Shown piece by piece: positions 32,876 to 41,789 of a stretch of 64,000 nt of DNA. The notes under the pieces are model-generated. The model was not told where the DNA came from, did not search any database, and saw nothing but the letters and a program-made list of their open reading frames with translations. Source of the stretch: Bradyrhizobium embrapense. Its GTDB lineage: Bacteria > Pseudomonadota > Alphaproteobacteria > Rhizobiales > Xanthobacteraceae. Location: positions 169,491-233,490 of the forward strand of contig NZ_LFIP02000011.1 of assembly GCF_001189235.2 (NCBI RefSeq), in the 5' to 3' direction. Positions within the stretch are counted from its first letter, which is position 1, and each line of letters starts with the position of its first letter. The translations under genes were made by a program, and so were the position numbers.

Positions 32876-33837
32876 GCCAGCTTGGACGGGAGCCACACGT
32901 GATCACCTTGATTAGTCGCCGCCATTGCCTTGCGTTGCTTTCGGCCGGCGCCGCGCTCGGCGCGACAACGCATCATGCCTTCGCCCAGCCGGTGCCCTGG
33001 TCTTCGGGCACGGCGGCCCCATCAATCGCCGTGCCGCCAAATGCGACCGACTGCCACCATCACATTTACGACAGCCGGTTTCCGCCGGCGCCGAGCGCGA
33101 CGCTGCGGCCGCCGGACGCCAGCGTCGATAATTATCGCCAGTTGCAGCGCCGGCTCGGGCTCGCGCGCAACGTGGTAGTGCAGCCTTCGACCTACGGGAC
33201 CGACAATCGCCTGCTGGTCGAATCGGTCAAGGCGTTCGGCAACAACGCACGTGGCATCGCCATGCTCGACGCCACTGTGACAACGGACGAGATCAAACGC
33301 CTCCACGCCATCGGCATTCGCGGCGTGCGGTTCGGCACACGGCTTCCCGGTGGCGCCCCGATAGACGACTTGGCGCCGGTCGCCCGCAAGATCGCCGAGT
33401 TCGGCTGGCATATCCAGCTCGTGTCGGACGGCGACAAGATCGTTGAGCTGAAAGATACTCTGGAGGGATTGCCTGTCCCGGTCGTGTTTGACCACATGGG
33501 TCACCTTCCCGAGCCAGCCGGCCCGGATCATCCGGCGTTTGGCGTGATCGCCAGGCTCATTGAAACGCGCGGCGCATGGGTGAAGCTGACTGGCGCCTAC
33601 ATTCTCTCGAAAAGCGGCGCGCCGACCTATGCTGACCGGAACCGGCTTGCGCGGGCCTTCGTCAAGCTTGCCCCCGAAAGGCTCGTCTGGGGCAGCGATT
33701 GGCCGCATCCCACGTCGCCTGCCGACGCAAAACCCGATGATGCCGTGCTGCTCGATCTGCTGGCTGTTTCGGCACCGGATGCAAAGCTGCAGGCTCAGAT
33801 CCTCGTCGACAACCCCGCTGCGCTCTACGGCTTCTGA
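32872..33837 (+). CDS. Tat-exported amidohydrolase-2 (lactonase-like), copy 1
   Basis: A 321-residue TIM-barrel hydrolase of the COG3618/LigI group. It starts with a Tat-like signal (SRRHCLALLSAGAALG) ending near AFA, so it should act in the periplasm. Metal-type residues are seen in DCHHHIYD, the VFDHMGH strand and GSDWPHP near the end. Relatives hydrolyse lactones such as 2-pyrone-4,6-dicarboxylate or sugar-acid lactones. The ATG overlaps the MFS stop. Copy 2 follows 29 nt later. Confidence 0.8.
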   Translation: MSQLGREPHVITLISRRHCLALLSAGAALGATTHHAFAQPVPWSSGTAAPSIAVPPNATDCHHHIYDSRFPPAPSATLRPPDASVDNYRQLQRRLGLARNVVVQPSTYGTDNRLLVESVKAFGNNARGIAMLDATVTTDEIKRLHAIGIRGVRFGTRLPGGAPIDDLAPVARKIAEFGWHIQLVSDGDKIVELKDTLEGLPVPVVFDHMGHLPEPAGPDHPAFGVIARLIETRGAWVKLTGAYILSKSGAPTYADRNRLARAFVKLAPERLVWGSDWPHPTSPADAKPDDAVLLDLLAVSAPDAKLQAQILVDNPAALYGF

Positions 33838-33866
33838 ACGCACGGACGCTCATCAGGAGAAAACCC

Positions 33867-34841
33867 ATGAAAGCAATCCATGGTGCTGAAGTCGCTCGGC
33901 GCGATGTCTTAAAAGCGGCTGGCTTGTTTGCGATGTCGACGGCGGTCGGACTGCAGGGCGGCCACGCTGAGGCCCAACAAGGGGTGGTGCCGTTTTCGTC
34001 GGGCACCGAACCTCCGAAGACGTCTGTTCCGGAAGGTGCTTGCGATTCCCACATCCACATCTTCTCGCGGCAGTTTCCCGCTTCGAGTCACTGGAAAGGC
34101 GAGCCGGTGATCGATAGCGACGTACCGGCCTACCGATCGTTTCAAAAACGCATCGGAACCAGCCGCGTGGTCGTGGTGACGCCGTCGACCTATGGCGTCG
34201 ACAATCGCGCCACGCTCGACGGCGTCGCGCAATTCGGCAATTCGGCGCGCGCCGTGGTCGTCGTCGATCTCGATATTTCCGATGCGGAACTAACGCAGAT
34301 GGCCGCGAAGGGCGCGGTTGGCATCAGGGTCAATTTTGTGACGTCCCAATCATGGGGGGTAACGACTGCCGAGCGCCTGGAGACGATGGCCAGAAAGGTC
34401 CATCCGCTCGGCTGGCACGTTCAGGTTTACATGACAGGCGACCAGATCGCCGATCTCCAGAGCATCTTGTCACGACTGCCGACACCGGTGGTGATCGATC
34501 ACATCGCCCGCTTGCCGCCCGCTCAAGGCGTCAATCATCGCGCCTATAAGGCGGTCCGCAAGCTGCTTGATGGCGGACGGACCTGGATGAAACTTTCCGG
34601 GGCTTACCTCAACACTGCGAGCGGACCTCCCAACTACGCCGATGCCACCGAGGTTGCGAAGGCATTCGCCAAGGCCGCGCCAGAGCGAATGGTCTGGGGA
34701 AGTGATTGGCCGCATCGCGGCGAAAAGCACATGCCCGATGATGCGGGCCTGTTCGACCTGTTGGCACAGTGGACGCCGGATGAAACTGCCCGCAAGAAAA
34801 TCCTTGTCGATAATCCGAGGCAATTGTACGGCTTTCTGTAG
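33867..34841 (+). CDS. Tat-exported amidohydrolase-2 (lactonase-like), copy 2
   Basis: A 324-residue paralogue of the gene before it, alignable over its whole length (PFSSGT near the start, TPSTYGVDNRA, VIDHIARLPP, GSDWPHRG, VDNPRQLYGFL). The Tat signal is ARRDVLKAAGLFAMS. Metal residues are in DSHIHIF and GSDWPH. AGGAG precedes the ATG. Tandem copies suggest two related lactones or a heteromer. Last intact gene of module A. Confidence 0.8.
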   Translation: MKAIHGAEVARRDVLKAAGLFAMSTAVGLQGGHAEAQQGVVPFSSGTEPPKTSVPEGACDSHIHIFSRQFPASSHWKGEPVIDSDVPAYRSFQKRIGTSRVVVVTPSTYGVDNRATLDGVAQFGNSARAVVVVDLDISDAELTQMAAKGAVGIRVNFVTSQSWGVTTAERLETMARKVHPLGWHVQVYMTGDQIADLQSILSRLPTPVVIDHIARLPPAQGVNHRAYKAVRKLLDGGRTWMKLSGAYLNTASGPPNYADATEVAKAFAKAAPERMVWGSDWPHRGEKHMPDDAGLFDLLAQWTPDETARKKILVDNPRQLYGFL

Positions 34842-35037
34842 CGTTGGAGAAGCAAACACCCCGCGAAGGCTACGTGGATCTGCCAGCCATGTCTACAATG
34901 GGTCTTTGTCGTGCGTAAATGGATAGGGCGACACGCGGCCGCGGTCGTCGGCCAATATTCTCGCGTCGGATCGTCCATGACCTTCCAAAGTGGTTGTCGC
35001 GACGCGGTATTGCGCTTTTGGACGCACGTTCTGGCCG

Positions 35038-35625
35038 TCAGGCGGCGCGGATGGCTGCGATCAGGCTCTGTTTGCCGAGGATGTTCATCACCCATGTGAG
35101 GTTATAGGCGAGAACATGCAGCGCCATCTCGGCGGCGACGTTCCGTAGGTGCTCCATCTGGATGTGGGACGCATCCATGCGGGCTTTGATCGTGCGAAGG
35201 GATGCTCGACCGTCTCCGCACGGCGTCGGGATTGGAATCGACCGTCTCTGGACCTCCTCGACCACATGGTCATGCTCCCAACGCGAGATGCGGCGCTCCT
35301 TGGATGGCGTACATTGGCTCTTAGTCGCGCAGCTTTGGCACGCTGCCGTCGACCAATAACGGCGCAGCGTCATTCCGTGCTCGATGTTGGTGTAGTGATA
35401 GGGCAGCAGCTGGCCGGATTGGGCAGCGGTAGACGTCCTCATCAGGCAGGTAGGCGAAGTCCTGCTTGCCGAACCGGCCCTCCGCCTTGGCGTTCGACGT
35501 CATGGTTTGGGCAAGGTGACTGCAACGCCGGCCTCTTCGCAGGCTAGTATCTCCTCTCAATCAAAGTAACCACGATCGGCGACCGCCTCGTGCTTCTTGG
35601 CGCCTGCATAATGCTGAAGTAGAGC
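35038..35625 (-). pseudogene. IS1182-type transposase remnant
   Basis: The C-terminal half of a DDE transposase on the minus strand, broken into several frames: HYAGAKKHEAVADRGYFD then a stop; EGRFGKQDFAYLPDEDVYRC; RRYWSTAACQSCATKSQCT; ERRISRWEHDHVVEEVQRRS; EMALHVLAYNLTWVMNILGK. The order and spacing match IS1182-family transposases. The N-terminal half is gone, so it cannot move. No terminal inverted repeats were identified. Confidence 0.75.
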
Positions 35626-35726
35626 CAGCGGATGGGCGGCTTGCTGCCTTTGCGATTTTGGGCCGACCCTCCGCGAACACCATCGCTCTCATCGGGAACA
35701 GAGCGTTCATCGAATCATGCGCTACT

Positions 35727-35950
35727 AACTTGCCGCCTATGAATGGATCGCCATAAAGCCGGTGCTCCCCAATAAGCCACGTGGCCTGCCGCGCGTGAAT
35801 GATCGCCGTGCCCTCAATAGCATCTTTTTGGATTTGCGGTCCGGGGCACCATGGCGGGATCTGCCGAAGGCCTCGCTTGCCGTTGCCCATGATGCGGCTG
35901 TTCAGATAATCGACACCTCAGCATGCAGCCTGCATCAGGAGGAACTAGCG
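35727..35950 (+). pseudogene. IS5-type transposase remnant
   Basis: Plus-strand fragment reading VLPNKPRGLPRVNDRRALNS, IFLDLRSGAPWRDLPKASL and then, after a large in-frame deletion, AHDAAVQIIDTSACSLHQE. The first parts match the N terminus of IS5-family (IS1031/IS427-like) transposases and the last part their middle. It lies head-on against the IS1182 remnant. Confidence 0.7.
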
Positions 35951-36034
35951 CGCAGGCTCTCTATATCCATATCCCAAGTTGTTTTATTACGCGTATCATA
36001 TAATATCGGCGCCACCGATCCGGGAGGAAGTGCG

Positions 36035-36242
36035 ATGTCGAACGCAGCGTGGAAGAAAACCACTTGCAACATCTGCTACGTCAACAAGGATAGGGGCGCC
36101 TGGTCTATCCCAAAGGGCGAAATCGATGCACTGGACGATCCAGAGCAGGTCGCGCGACGCGAGTTTGCCGAGGCCGGCGTCCCTCCGCGACTCTGTTACA
36201 GTTGGCGGGGCAGCCGCGCCACTCTCGGACCAAAGCCTGACC
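36035..36242 (+). pseudogene. Truncated NUDIX hydrolase
   Basis: Begins with ATG behind GGGAGGAAG and reads CYVNKDRGAWSIPKGEIDAL, then QVARREFAEAG, the first part of a NUDIX box, in which the expected REFxEExG is damaged (REFAEAG). The rest of the domain is missing; the frame runs into the next gene. Probably a casualty of the same rearrangement that left the IS fragments. Confidence 0.6.
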
Positions 36243-36243
36243 G

Positions 36244-36969
36244 ATGTGCAATCTCTACTCGATCACGACCAATCAAGCAGCCATCGCCGCGCTGTTCCGC
36301 GTCGTGAACCGGTACGTCGGCAATCTGGCGCCGATGCCAGGGGTTTTTCCCAATTACAAGGCGCCGATCGTGCGCAATGCGGCCGAGGGCCGAGAACTGG
36401 CGACGGCACGGTGGGGCATGCCGTCATCGCAGCAGGCCATGATGGAAGCAACCAAAAAGCGCGCGGCAAAGCTCGAGGCGAAAGGTAAGGCGGTCGATTT
36501 CAAGGAATTGCTGCGGATGGAGCCGGACGGCGGCACGACCAATATCCGCAACGTGAAGAGCAGGCACTGGACGAGATGGCTCGGCCCCGAAAACCGCTGC
36601 GTGGTGCCGTTCAACTCCTTCAGCGAGTTCAACAGGGCTGCGGGCGGCGATATCTGGTTCGCGCTCGACGAGAGTCGCCCCCTCGCCTGCTTCGCCGGCA
36701 TCTGGACCAGCTGGACGTCCGTCCGCAAGGTCAGGGAAGGCGTGACCACCAACGACCTCTACGCGTTCCTGACGACGGAGCCCAATGCAGAGGTCGGAGC
36801 CATTCACCCGAAGGCGACGCCGGTGATCCTGACCTCGCCGGCGGAGGTAGACGTCTGGATGACGGCACCTCCGGACGAGGCACTGAAATTGCAGCGGCCG
36901 CTTGCCGACGGAACACTCCGGGTGGTTGCTCGTGGCGTCAAGGAAGATACGGCCGGGCTCGGGACGTGA
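36244..36969 (+). CDS. yedK: SOS response-associated peptidase (SRAP, YedK/HMCES type)
   Basis: A 241-residue SRAP protein that binds abasic sites in single-stranded DNA and crosslinks to them through Cys2, which is present (MCNLYS). Other conserved parts are the ATARWGMP segment, NIRNVKSRHWTRWLGPENRC, VVPFNSFSEF and IHPKATPVIL. Its GTGA overlap with dinB ties the two genes together. No alphaproteobacterial LexA box was seen directly upstream. Confidence 0.85.
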   Translation: MCNLYSITTNQAAIAALFRVVNRYVGNLAPMPGVFPNYKAPIVRNAAEGRELATARWGMPSSQQAMMEATKKRAAKLEAKGKAVDFKELLRMEPDGGTTNIRNVKSRHWTRWLGPENRCVVPFNSFSEFNRAAGGDIWFALDESRPLACFAGIWTSWTSVRKVREGVTTNDLYAFLTTEPNAEVGAIHPKATPVILTSPAEVDVWMTAPPDEALKLQRPLADGTLRVVARGVKEDTAGLGT

Positions 36970-38069
36970 CCATCGAGATCGATGACGACCAGGCAATTGC
37001 GCCGCTCCGGCAGCGCAAGATCATCCACATCGACATGGATGCATTCTATGCGTCCGTCGAGCAGCGGGACAATCCAGACCTGCGTGGCAAGCCGGTCGCC
37101 GTCGGAGGCTCCCGCGAACGCGGCGTCGTGGCGGCGGCCAGCTATGAAGCCAGAAAGTTCGGAGTTCGTTCGGCCATGCCGTCCGTCACGGCAAAACGAC
37201 AATGCCCCGATCTGATCTTCGTCAAGCCGCGCTTCGAGATTTACAAGGCCATCTCGCAGCAGATCCGCGACATCTTCGCAGAGCACACACCGATTATCGA
37301 GCCCCTGTCGCTCGACGAGGCCTATCTCGACGTGACCGACAACCTGCAGCGCATTCAATGGGCGCGCGACGTCGCGCTCGCTATCCGCGCCAAGATCAAA
37401 GCCGAGACAGGTCTGAACGCTTCGGCCGGCATCTCCTATAACAAGTTTCTGGCAAAGCTTGCCTCGGATCACCGCAAGCCGAATGGCCAATACGTCATCA
37501 CGCCTGAAATGGGCTCGGCATTCGTGGAAGTCCTGCCCGTCGGCAGATTCCACGGCATTGGTCCTGCGACCAGCGCCAGGATGAATGCCCTGGGCCTCTA
37601 CACGGGGCTCGATATGCGCAATCAGTCGCTCGCATTCATGCAGGCCAATTTCGGCAAGGCCGGAGCGTACTACTATTGGATATCAAGGGGCGTCGATCAT
37701 CGTGAGGTCCGCGCCGATCGAATCCGGAAGTCGGTCGGCGCAGAAACCACTTTCTCAAGCGATTTGACCGAATTCCAGACATTGGCAGCCGAACTGCAGC
37801 CACTCATCGACAAGGTCTGGCGGCACTGTGAAGACAAGGCAGCGCGTGGCCGAACGGTGACCCTCAAGGTAAAGTTCAACGATTTCGAGATCATCACGCG
37901 CAGCAGGTCGGTACCTGCTGCGGTTTCAAGCCGCGCAGAACTCGAGCGAATGTCGATCGCGCTGCTTCAAAACGAGATGCCCTTTTCCAGGTCAGTCCGG
38001 CTGCTGGGGGTTTCGCTTTCGTCCCTACAGAACGACGATGCGGCGCCACAACTTGACCTGCCGATCTGA
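36966..38069 (+). CDS. dinB: DNA polymerase IV
   Basis: A Y-family translesion polymerase (367 residues from a GTG start that overlaps the previous stop). Catalytic acids are Asp23 in HIDMDAFYASVEQ and Asp117/Glu118 in LSLDEAYLDV. The little-finger domain follows, and the protein ends QLDLPI, which resembles the sliding-clamp binding motif. Organisation yedK-dinB implies joint induction after DNA damage. It lies between two catabolic modules and next to IS scars, so it may have arrived with them. Confidence 0.9.
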   Translation: MTIEIDDDQAIAPLRQRKIIHIDMDAFYASVEQRDNPDLRGKPVAVGGSRERGVVAAASYEARKFGVRSAMPSVTAKRQCPDLIFVKPRFEIYKAISQQIRDIFAEHTPIIEPLSLDEAYLDVTDNLQRIQWARDVALAIRAKIKAETGLNASAGISYNKFLAKLASDHRKPNGQYVITPEMGSAFVEVLPVGRFHGIGPATSARMNALGLYTGLDMRNQSLAFMQANFGKAGAYYYWISRGVDHREVRADRIRKSVGAETTFSSDLTEFQTLAAELQPLIDKVWRHCEDKAARGRTVTLKVKFNDFEIITRSRSVPAAVSSRAELERMSIALLQNEMPFSRSVRLLGVSLSSLQNDDAAPQLDLPI

Positions 38070-38350
38070 AGGTCGCAGCTACATAAGGACACCGCCAAAT
38101 CCGGACGATACGGCCAATCGCCATGCCGCGGAAATCCGAATTGCCCAAGCAGCACTATCGCATGATTGCAACAGGTTCGGCAGGGGCGCCGAGGATCGGC
38201 CGGCGGCAACACCTGCGATCGGGGCAGCGGCACACGCATGAAGAAGACGGTGCTGGCCGAGTCTTGATCGATGCATTGAAGGCCTCGACCAGGCGTCATT
38301 TGTCCGTATCGACGAGCCCTGTACCGAGTGCCACCTTCCGCGCCGGGCCG
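38070..38350. other. Convergent gap after dinB
   Basis: About 280 nt between dinB and the shared hairpin at 38351, before the minus-strand MFS gene. No believable frame. Confidence 0.4.
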
Positions 38351-38381
38351 GCGAGATGAGCGCGACAAGCTCTCATCTCGC
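38351..38381. terminator. Shared hairpin between dinB and the pyridine operon
   Basis: A 10-bp perfect stem GCGAGATGAG / CTCATCTCGC with an 11-nt loop, between convergent genes. It has no strong T run on either side; it probably serves both directions. Confidence 0.5.
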
Positions 38382-38402
38382 CGCGCGTCTTTCACGAGCG
38401 CA

Positions 38403-39752
38403 TCATAGGCTCGAGACGGGAGCAGCCTTCATCGCCGGCTCCGAGTCCGCATCGGCCTTGAAGCCCTTCGCGGACAAATCCCGACCGAGCGTCTCAGGAA
38501 GCAGAAGAGAGGCCAGAACGAAGACAGTTGCGGCGGGAAGGGCCACGGCGACCATGCCGTTCAGCAGGCTTCCGCCGAAATGAGCGGCCGCAAGGGGCAC
38601 GATAACCGGCGCGATGCTGCCAAGACCACGACCGCCCATATAGAACGTGGACACCGCCGTCGCGCGCAAATTGACCGGATAGAGCTCCGAGATCCAGACG
38701 CCCGTCACGCCGAGCGCAACGTTGCCAATCCCGAAACCGATATAGAGCCAGAACATCGGCCACTCGGTCTTCGAGCCGGCATAGAGCTGACCTCCCCATA
38801 CCGCCATGCCAACCAGGGATCCGATCCAGAACAACGCCGGCACGAGAGCACCGAATCGGCGGCCAGCCCTGTCGTTGAAAAAGCCGTTGGCGAGATAGCA
38901 AATGCCGCTGACCACGGAAAGAAGAACGGCCGTGGTGCGAACCACGTCGCCCGGCGTGTGCATGTCCCGGAGCAACAGCGTCGGAATGAAGGAGACGACG
39001 CTGTAGTAGCAAAGCATGTAGCTCATCAGCCACACGCAGGCAGTGACGGTCTGGCGCGCCAGCCCGTTGCGAAACAGATCCGCCAGGGGAAGCGTGCGGG
39101 CCGCCTCTGCAACCTGACCGGCCTTGCGTTGCGCCTCGTACTCCAGCCAGATTTTCGATTCAGGCATGAAGAAGCGGATGAAGATGATCAGCAGGATCGG
39201 CATTCCGCCGCTCAGCAGGCCGATGCGCCAGCTCCACTCGTCGCTGAACGTCGCGATAAGCCAGATTCCGACGATCGACGCCGTGGACGATGCGATCACG
39301 GCGCAGCCCTGAAGCGCAGCCGCGCCCAGGCCGCGGCTGCCTTTTTTCCAGGCCTCGTTGAAGAGCACCATGCCAACGCCGTACTCGCCGCCAAGACCGA
39401 TGCCGGTGATGAACCGCAGCACCGCAAGCGACCAGTAATTCCATGCGAACGCGGAAATAATCGCCGCGACCGAGAACAGCGCGATCGTGAGCTGAAGCGA
39501 GGTCTTTCGGCCAAGGCGATCACCGATGACGCCGAACAGGGCCCCGCCGATCGCTGATCCGAAGAGCGTCAGGGCCTGCAGGGAGCCGATCTCGGTCAAC
39601 GATAGCGACATTGACCGCTGGATCGCCGGCAAGAGAAACGGAAAGATCAGGACATCGTAGAAGTCGAGAATGTATCCCAGCATCGCCGAGATCATGATCG
39701 AATAGCGTTGCCTGGCCGTGTAATCTTCCACACCTGAGACGGTCTTAGACAT
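38403..39752 (-). CDS. MFS carrier at the end of the pyridine operon
   Basis: A 12-helix major facilitator protein (449 residues) of the sugar/aromatic-acid type: DFYDVLIFPFLLPAI in helix 1, GDRLGRKTSLQLT in the loop 2-3, GIGLGGEYGVGMVLFNEAW in helix 4 and GVTGVWISELYPVNLRATAV in the second half. It is the last gene of the minus-strand operon, after nicX, and so likely imports nicotinate or another pyridine acid. An ATG 26 codons upstream is less likely as start. Confidence 0.8.
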   Translation of the reverse strand: MSKTVSGVEDYTARQRYSIMISAMLGYILDFYDVLIFPFLLPAIQRSMSLSLTEIGSLQALTLFGSAIGGALFGVIGDRLGRKTSLQLTIALFSVAAIISAFAWNYWSLAVLRFITGIGLGGEYGVGMVLFNEAWKKGSRGLGAAALQGCAVIASSTASIVGIWLIATFSDEWSWRIGLLSGGMPILLIIFIRFFMPESKIWLEYEAQRKAGQVAEAARTLPLADLFRNGLARQTVTACVWLMSYMLCYYSVVSFIPTLLLRDMHTPGDVVRTTAVLLSVVSGICYLANGFFNDRAGRRFGALVPALFWIGSLVGMAVWGGQLYAGSKTEWPMFWLYIGFGIGNVALGVTGVWISELYPVNLRATAVSTFYMGGRGLGSIAPVIVPLAAAHFGGSLLNGMVAVALPAATVFVLASLLLPETLGRDLSAKGFKADADSEPAMKAAPVSSL

Positions 39753-39863
39753 GCAATGCGTTTCCCGTTGAAAGAGCTGAACAGTGGATGATCGTCGCCG
39801 AAGCGCTTTCCGCGTCATTGGGAGCCGCAATTGCGACTCCGGGTCCCGGTTCGATGCCGAGGC

Positions 39864-40916
39864 CTAGCGGCCGGGCGCCCTCAACTCCGGGTAGGCAAAC
39901 TCGCCCTTGTCGAGGATGTGAATATCGTCGAGCCAGAGACTGCAGCCGCGAAGCGGGATATCGAGATGACACGGCGTGTCGTTCGTGCCGCCAAGCTCGG
40001 TATTCGGTCCCGTCGAGAACAGAACGTTTCCATAAAAGGAAAGCGCGTTCATGATGTGCTCCGACGCGAGTTGCTGAGATGCAGCTATATGGTGCCAGTC
40101 GGCGCGCTCATTCGATCCCCACCCGATATGCGAGACTGCCCAACCTCGCGGATCGCCGAAACTGTCGATATAGCTCCTGATGAGCGTCGCGTCGGTGCCT
40201 TCGCCCTTGAGGTCGACGATGTAGCCGTCCTTGATGGTGAGCGTGACCGGAGACTGGATGTAGCGCTTGAATGCGCAGAGAATGTCGCCCGGCATCAGGA
40301 CGACAGTGCCGTTGACGTCCCCATCCGTGGCCTGCGTGAAAGCAAATCCTGACGGGAAATGATCCCAGCGGCCCGGTTCATCGGTGTATCCGTACTCGGA
40401 AATGACCGGATATTGCTTTAGGCCGTAGGTCACATCCGTTCCGCCCGGCGACGTGATGCGCATGGTTCTGGCTGACTGCAGGAGCGTCCGTGAGAGCTCG
40501 GTCCGCCGGCGGAGATCCTCAGTCGGGAACATCTTCTTGAGAATGTGGAACGGCTCCATGACGCGCAGAATGCGCGTGCCTGCCTCCTGAATTTCGAGTT
40601 GCTCGCGCGAGAACAGCAGGCCCAGAAGATCAATCACCATGTCCACGCGCTTGAGCGTGTCGATCGCCGGCTGGTTGCCGCTCAGCGCGTGTCTGCCCTG
40701 CTGGCCCGCAACCTTGCTCTGGCCGTACTTTGGAACATTGAGGTGGAAAGTTGTCGCGCCAAGGCTCCGCGCGGCCAGCATGAACGTCTGGGCATACTCC
40801 GACTGATCCTCGCCGCCGCTCAGGACAGCCACGACCTCGCCTTCGCTCACCTTGCAGAGTGCAAGTTCGGCCTTGAACAGTTCGAGCATATCAACATCGA
40901 TGCGTTGCCGGGTCAT
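39864..40916 (-). CDS. nicX: 2,5-dihydroxypyridine 5,6-dioxygenase
   Basis: Opens the ring of 2,5-dihydroxypyridine to N-formylmaleamate with O2. The 350-residue protein matches NicX of Pseudomonas putida in length and motifs: EYGYTDEPGRWDHFPSGF in the middle, then SHIGWG with His263 and PCHLDIPL with His317 and Asp319, which align with the three iron ligands known in NicX (His265, His318, Asp320). FYGNVLFSTGPNTELGG lies just before them. This is the gene that identifies the operon, since every pyridine route using this enzyme passes through 2,5-dihydroxypyridine. It follows nicD by 60 nt. Confidence 0.88.
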   Translation of the reverse strand: MTRQRIDVDMLELFKAELALCKVSEGEVVAVLSGGEDQSEYAQTFMLAARSLGATTFHLNVPKYGQSKVAGQQGRHALSGNQPAIDTLKRVDMVIDLLGLLFSREQLEIQEAGTRILRVMEPFHILKKMFPTEDLRRRTELSRTLLQSARTMRITSPGGTDVTYGLKQYPVISEYGYTDEPGRWDHFPSGFAFTQATDGDVNGTVVLMPGDILCAFKRYIQSPVTLTIKDGYIVDLKGEGTDATLIRSYIDSFGDPRGWAVSHIGWGSNERADWHHIAASQQLASEHIMNALSFYGNVLFSTGPNTELGGTNDTPCHLDIPLRGCSLWLDDIHILDKGEFAYPELRAPGR

Positions 40917-40976
40917 CTTCAGTCATCTCCTTTGCCGGGCATGTAATCGCAGCGCTCCGACCGGTCTTTCGAGCGG

Positions 40977-41789
40977 TCAGGCGAGGACGTCACTGACGAT
41001 CGAAAGGAAGCCTTCCGTGTCGTCGATGTGCATTTGGTGACCTGCGCCCTCCAGTCGCTTGATCTCGATGGACGGCAATAATCGTTGAATCTCTCTCTCA
41101 TCTTCGGGACGGATGACGTCGCCTTTGCCTGCAACGAGCAGCCAGGTTCGGACGCTGAGGTTGGCGAGATCGTTGTGAATGTCATCGTGATGAAAGCCCT
41201 TGTGACTTTCGATCAGGGCGCGCTCGTCGCAGGTGTGCATCCACTCGGCCCGGGCACGGATGTGCTTTTCGGGCCAGCGCGGCGCGGAGGGGCTTCGCAG
41301 CGCCGCGTCCGCTTCTCCAAGCCTTGCGCTATGAAGCAGCTTCAGAAGAGGCCCGATCGGACTTGGATAGGCGCGGCGTCCGGGGCCGGAGACCGGAGGA
41401 TCGACCAGGATCAACTGTCTCATGGACGATGGCCGCCAGCGTGCGGCACGAATTCCGATCCGGGCGCCCATGGAGTGGCCGAGCAGGGTATACGCGCCTA
41501 TTTCCAGCGCCTCGGCGAATGCGACCAGATCCGAGGCGCAGGCATCCAGCGAATAATTGAGATGCGGCCCGCTTTCGGAAAGGCCGCGTCCCCGGACGTC
41601 GAGTACATAGACGTCATGTCCGATGCACAGACGTTCCGCGATGAACGCCCATTGTGCCGCGGCCGTCGAGATGCCCGGGAGGATGATGATGGCAGGACCG
41701 GCTCCGCCGAAGCGCAGGTAATGCTGGCGGACGCCATTTGCGCGCACGTGAGCGCCGTAGAGCAGACCGGAGACCTGGGCGACACTCAT
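40977..41789 (-). CDS. nicD: N-formylmaleamate deformylase
   Basis: An alpha/beta-hydrolase of 270 residues (NicD of P. putida has 266) that removes formate from N-formylmaleamate. The catalytic triad can be placed at Ser106 (LLGHSMGAR), Asp130 (LVDPP) and His251 (EGAGHQMHID), the same spacing as in NicD. The ATG at 41789 overlaps the stop of nicF (ATGA), which fixes the start. Other alpha/beta-hydrolases look alike, so the name rests on context plus spacing. Confidence 0.78.
   Translation of the reverse strand: MSVAQVSGLLYGAHVRANGVRQHYLRFGGAGPAIIILPGISTAAAQWAFIAERLCIGHDVYVLDVRGRGLSESGPHLNYSLDACASDLVAFAEALEIGAYTLLGHSMGARIGIRAARWRPSSMRQLILVDPPVSGPGRRAYPSPIGPLLKLLHSARLGEADAALRSPSAPRWPEKHIRARAEWMHTCDERALIESHKGFHHDDIHNDLANLSVRTWLLVAGKGDVIRPEDEREIQRLLPSIEIKRLEGAGHQMHIDDTEGFLSIVSDVLA

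Noticed and set aside
32872..34841. Amidohydrolases as PicC-type decarboxylases of a picolinate pathway feeding nicX
   Set aside because: Both have Tat export signals, belong to another operon with an IclR regulator and are separated by an IS scar from the pyridine genes.
38580..39557. 325-codon plus-strand frame
   Set aside because: Antisense to the MFS gene; the composition is Arg/Asp/His-rich without any protein pattern.
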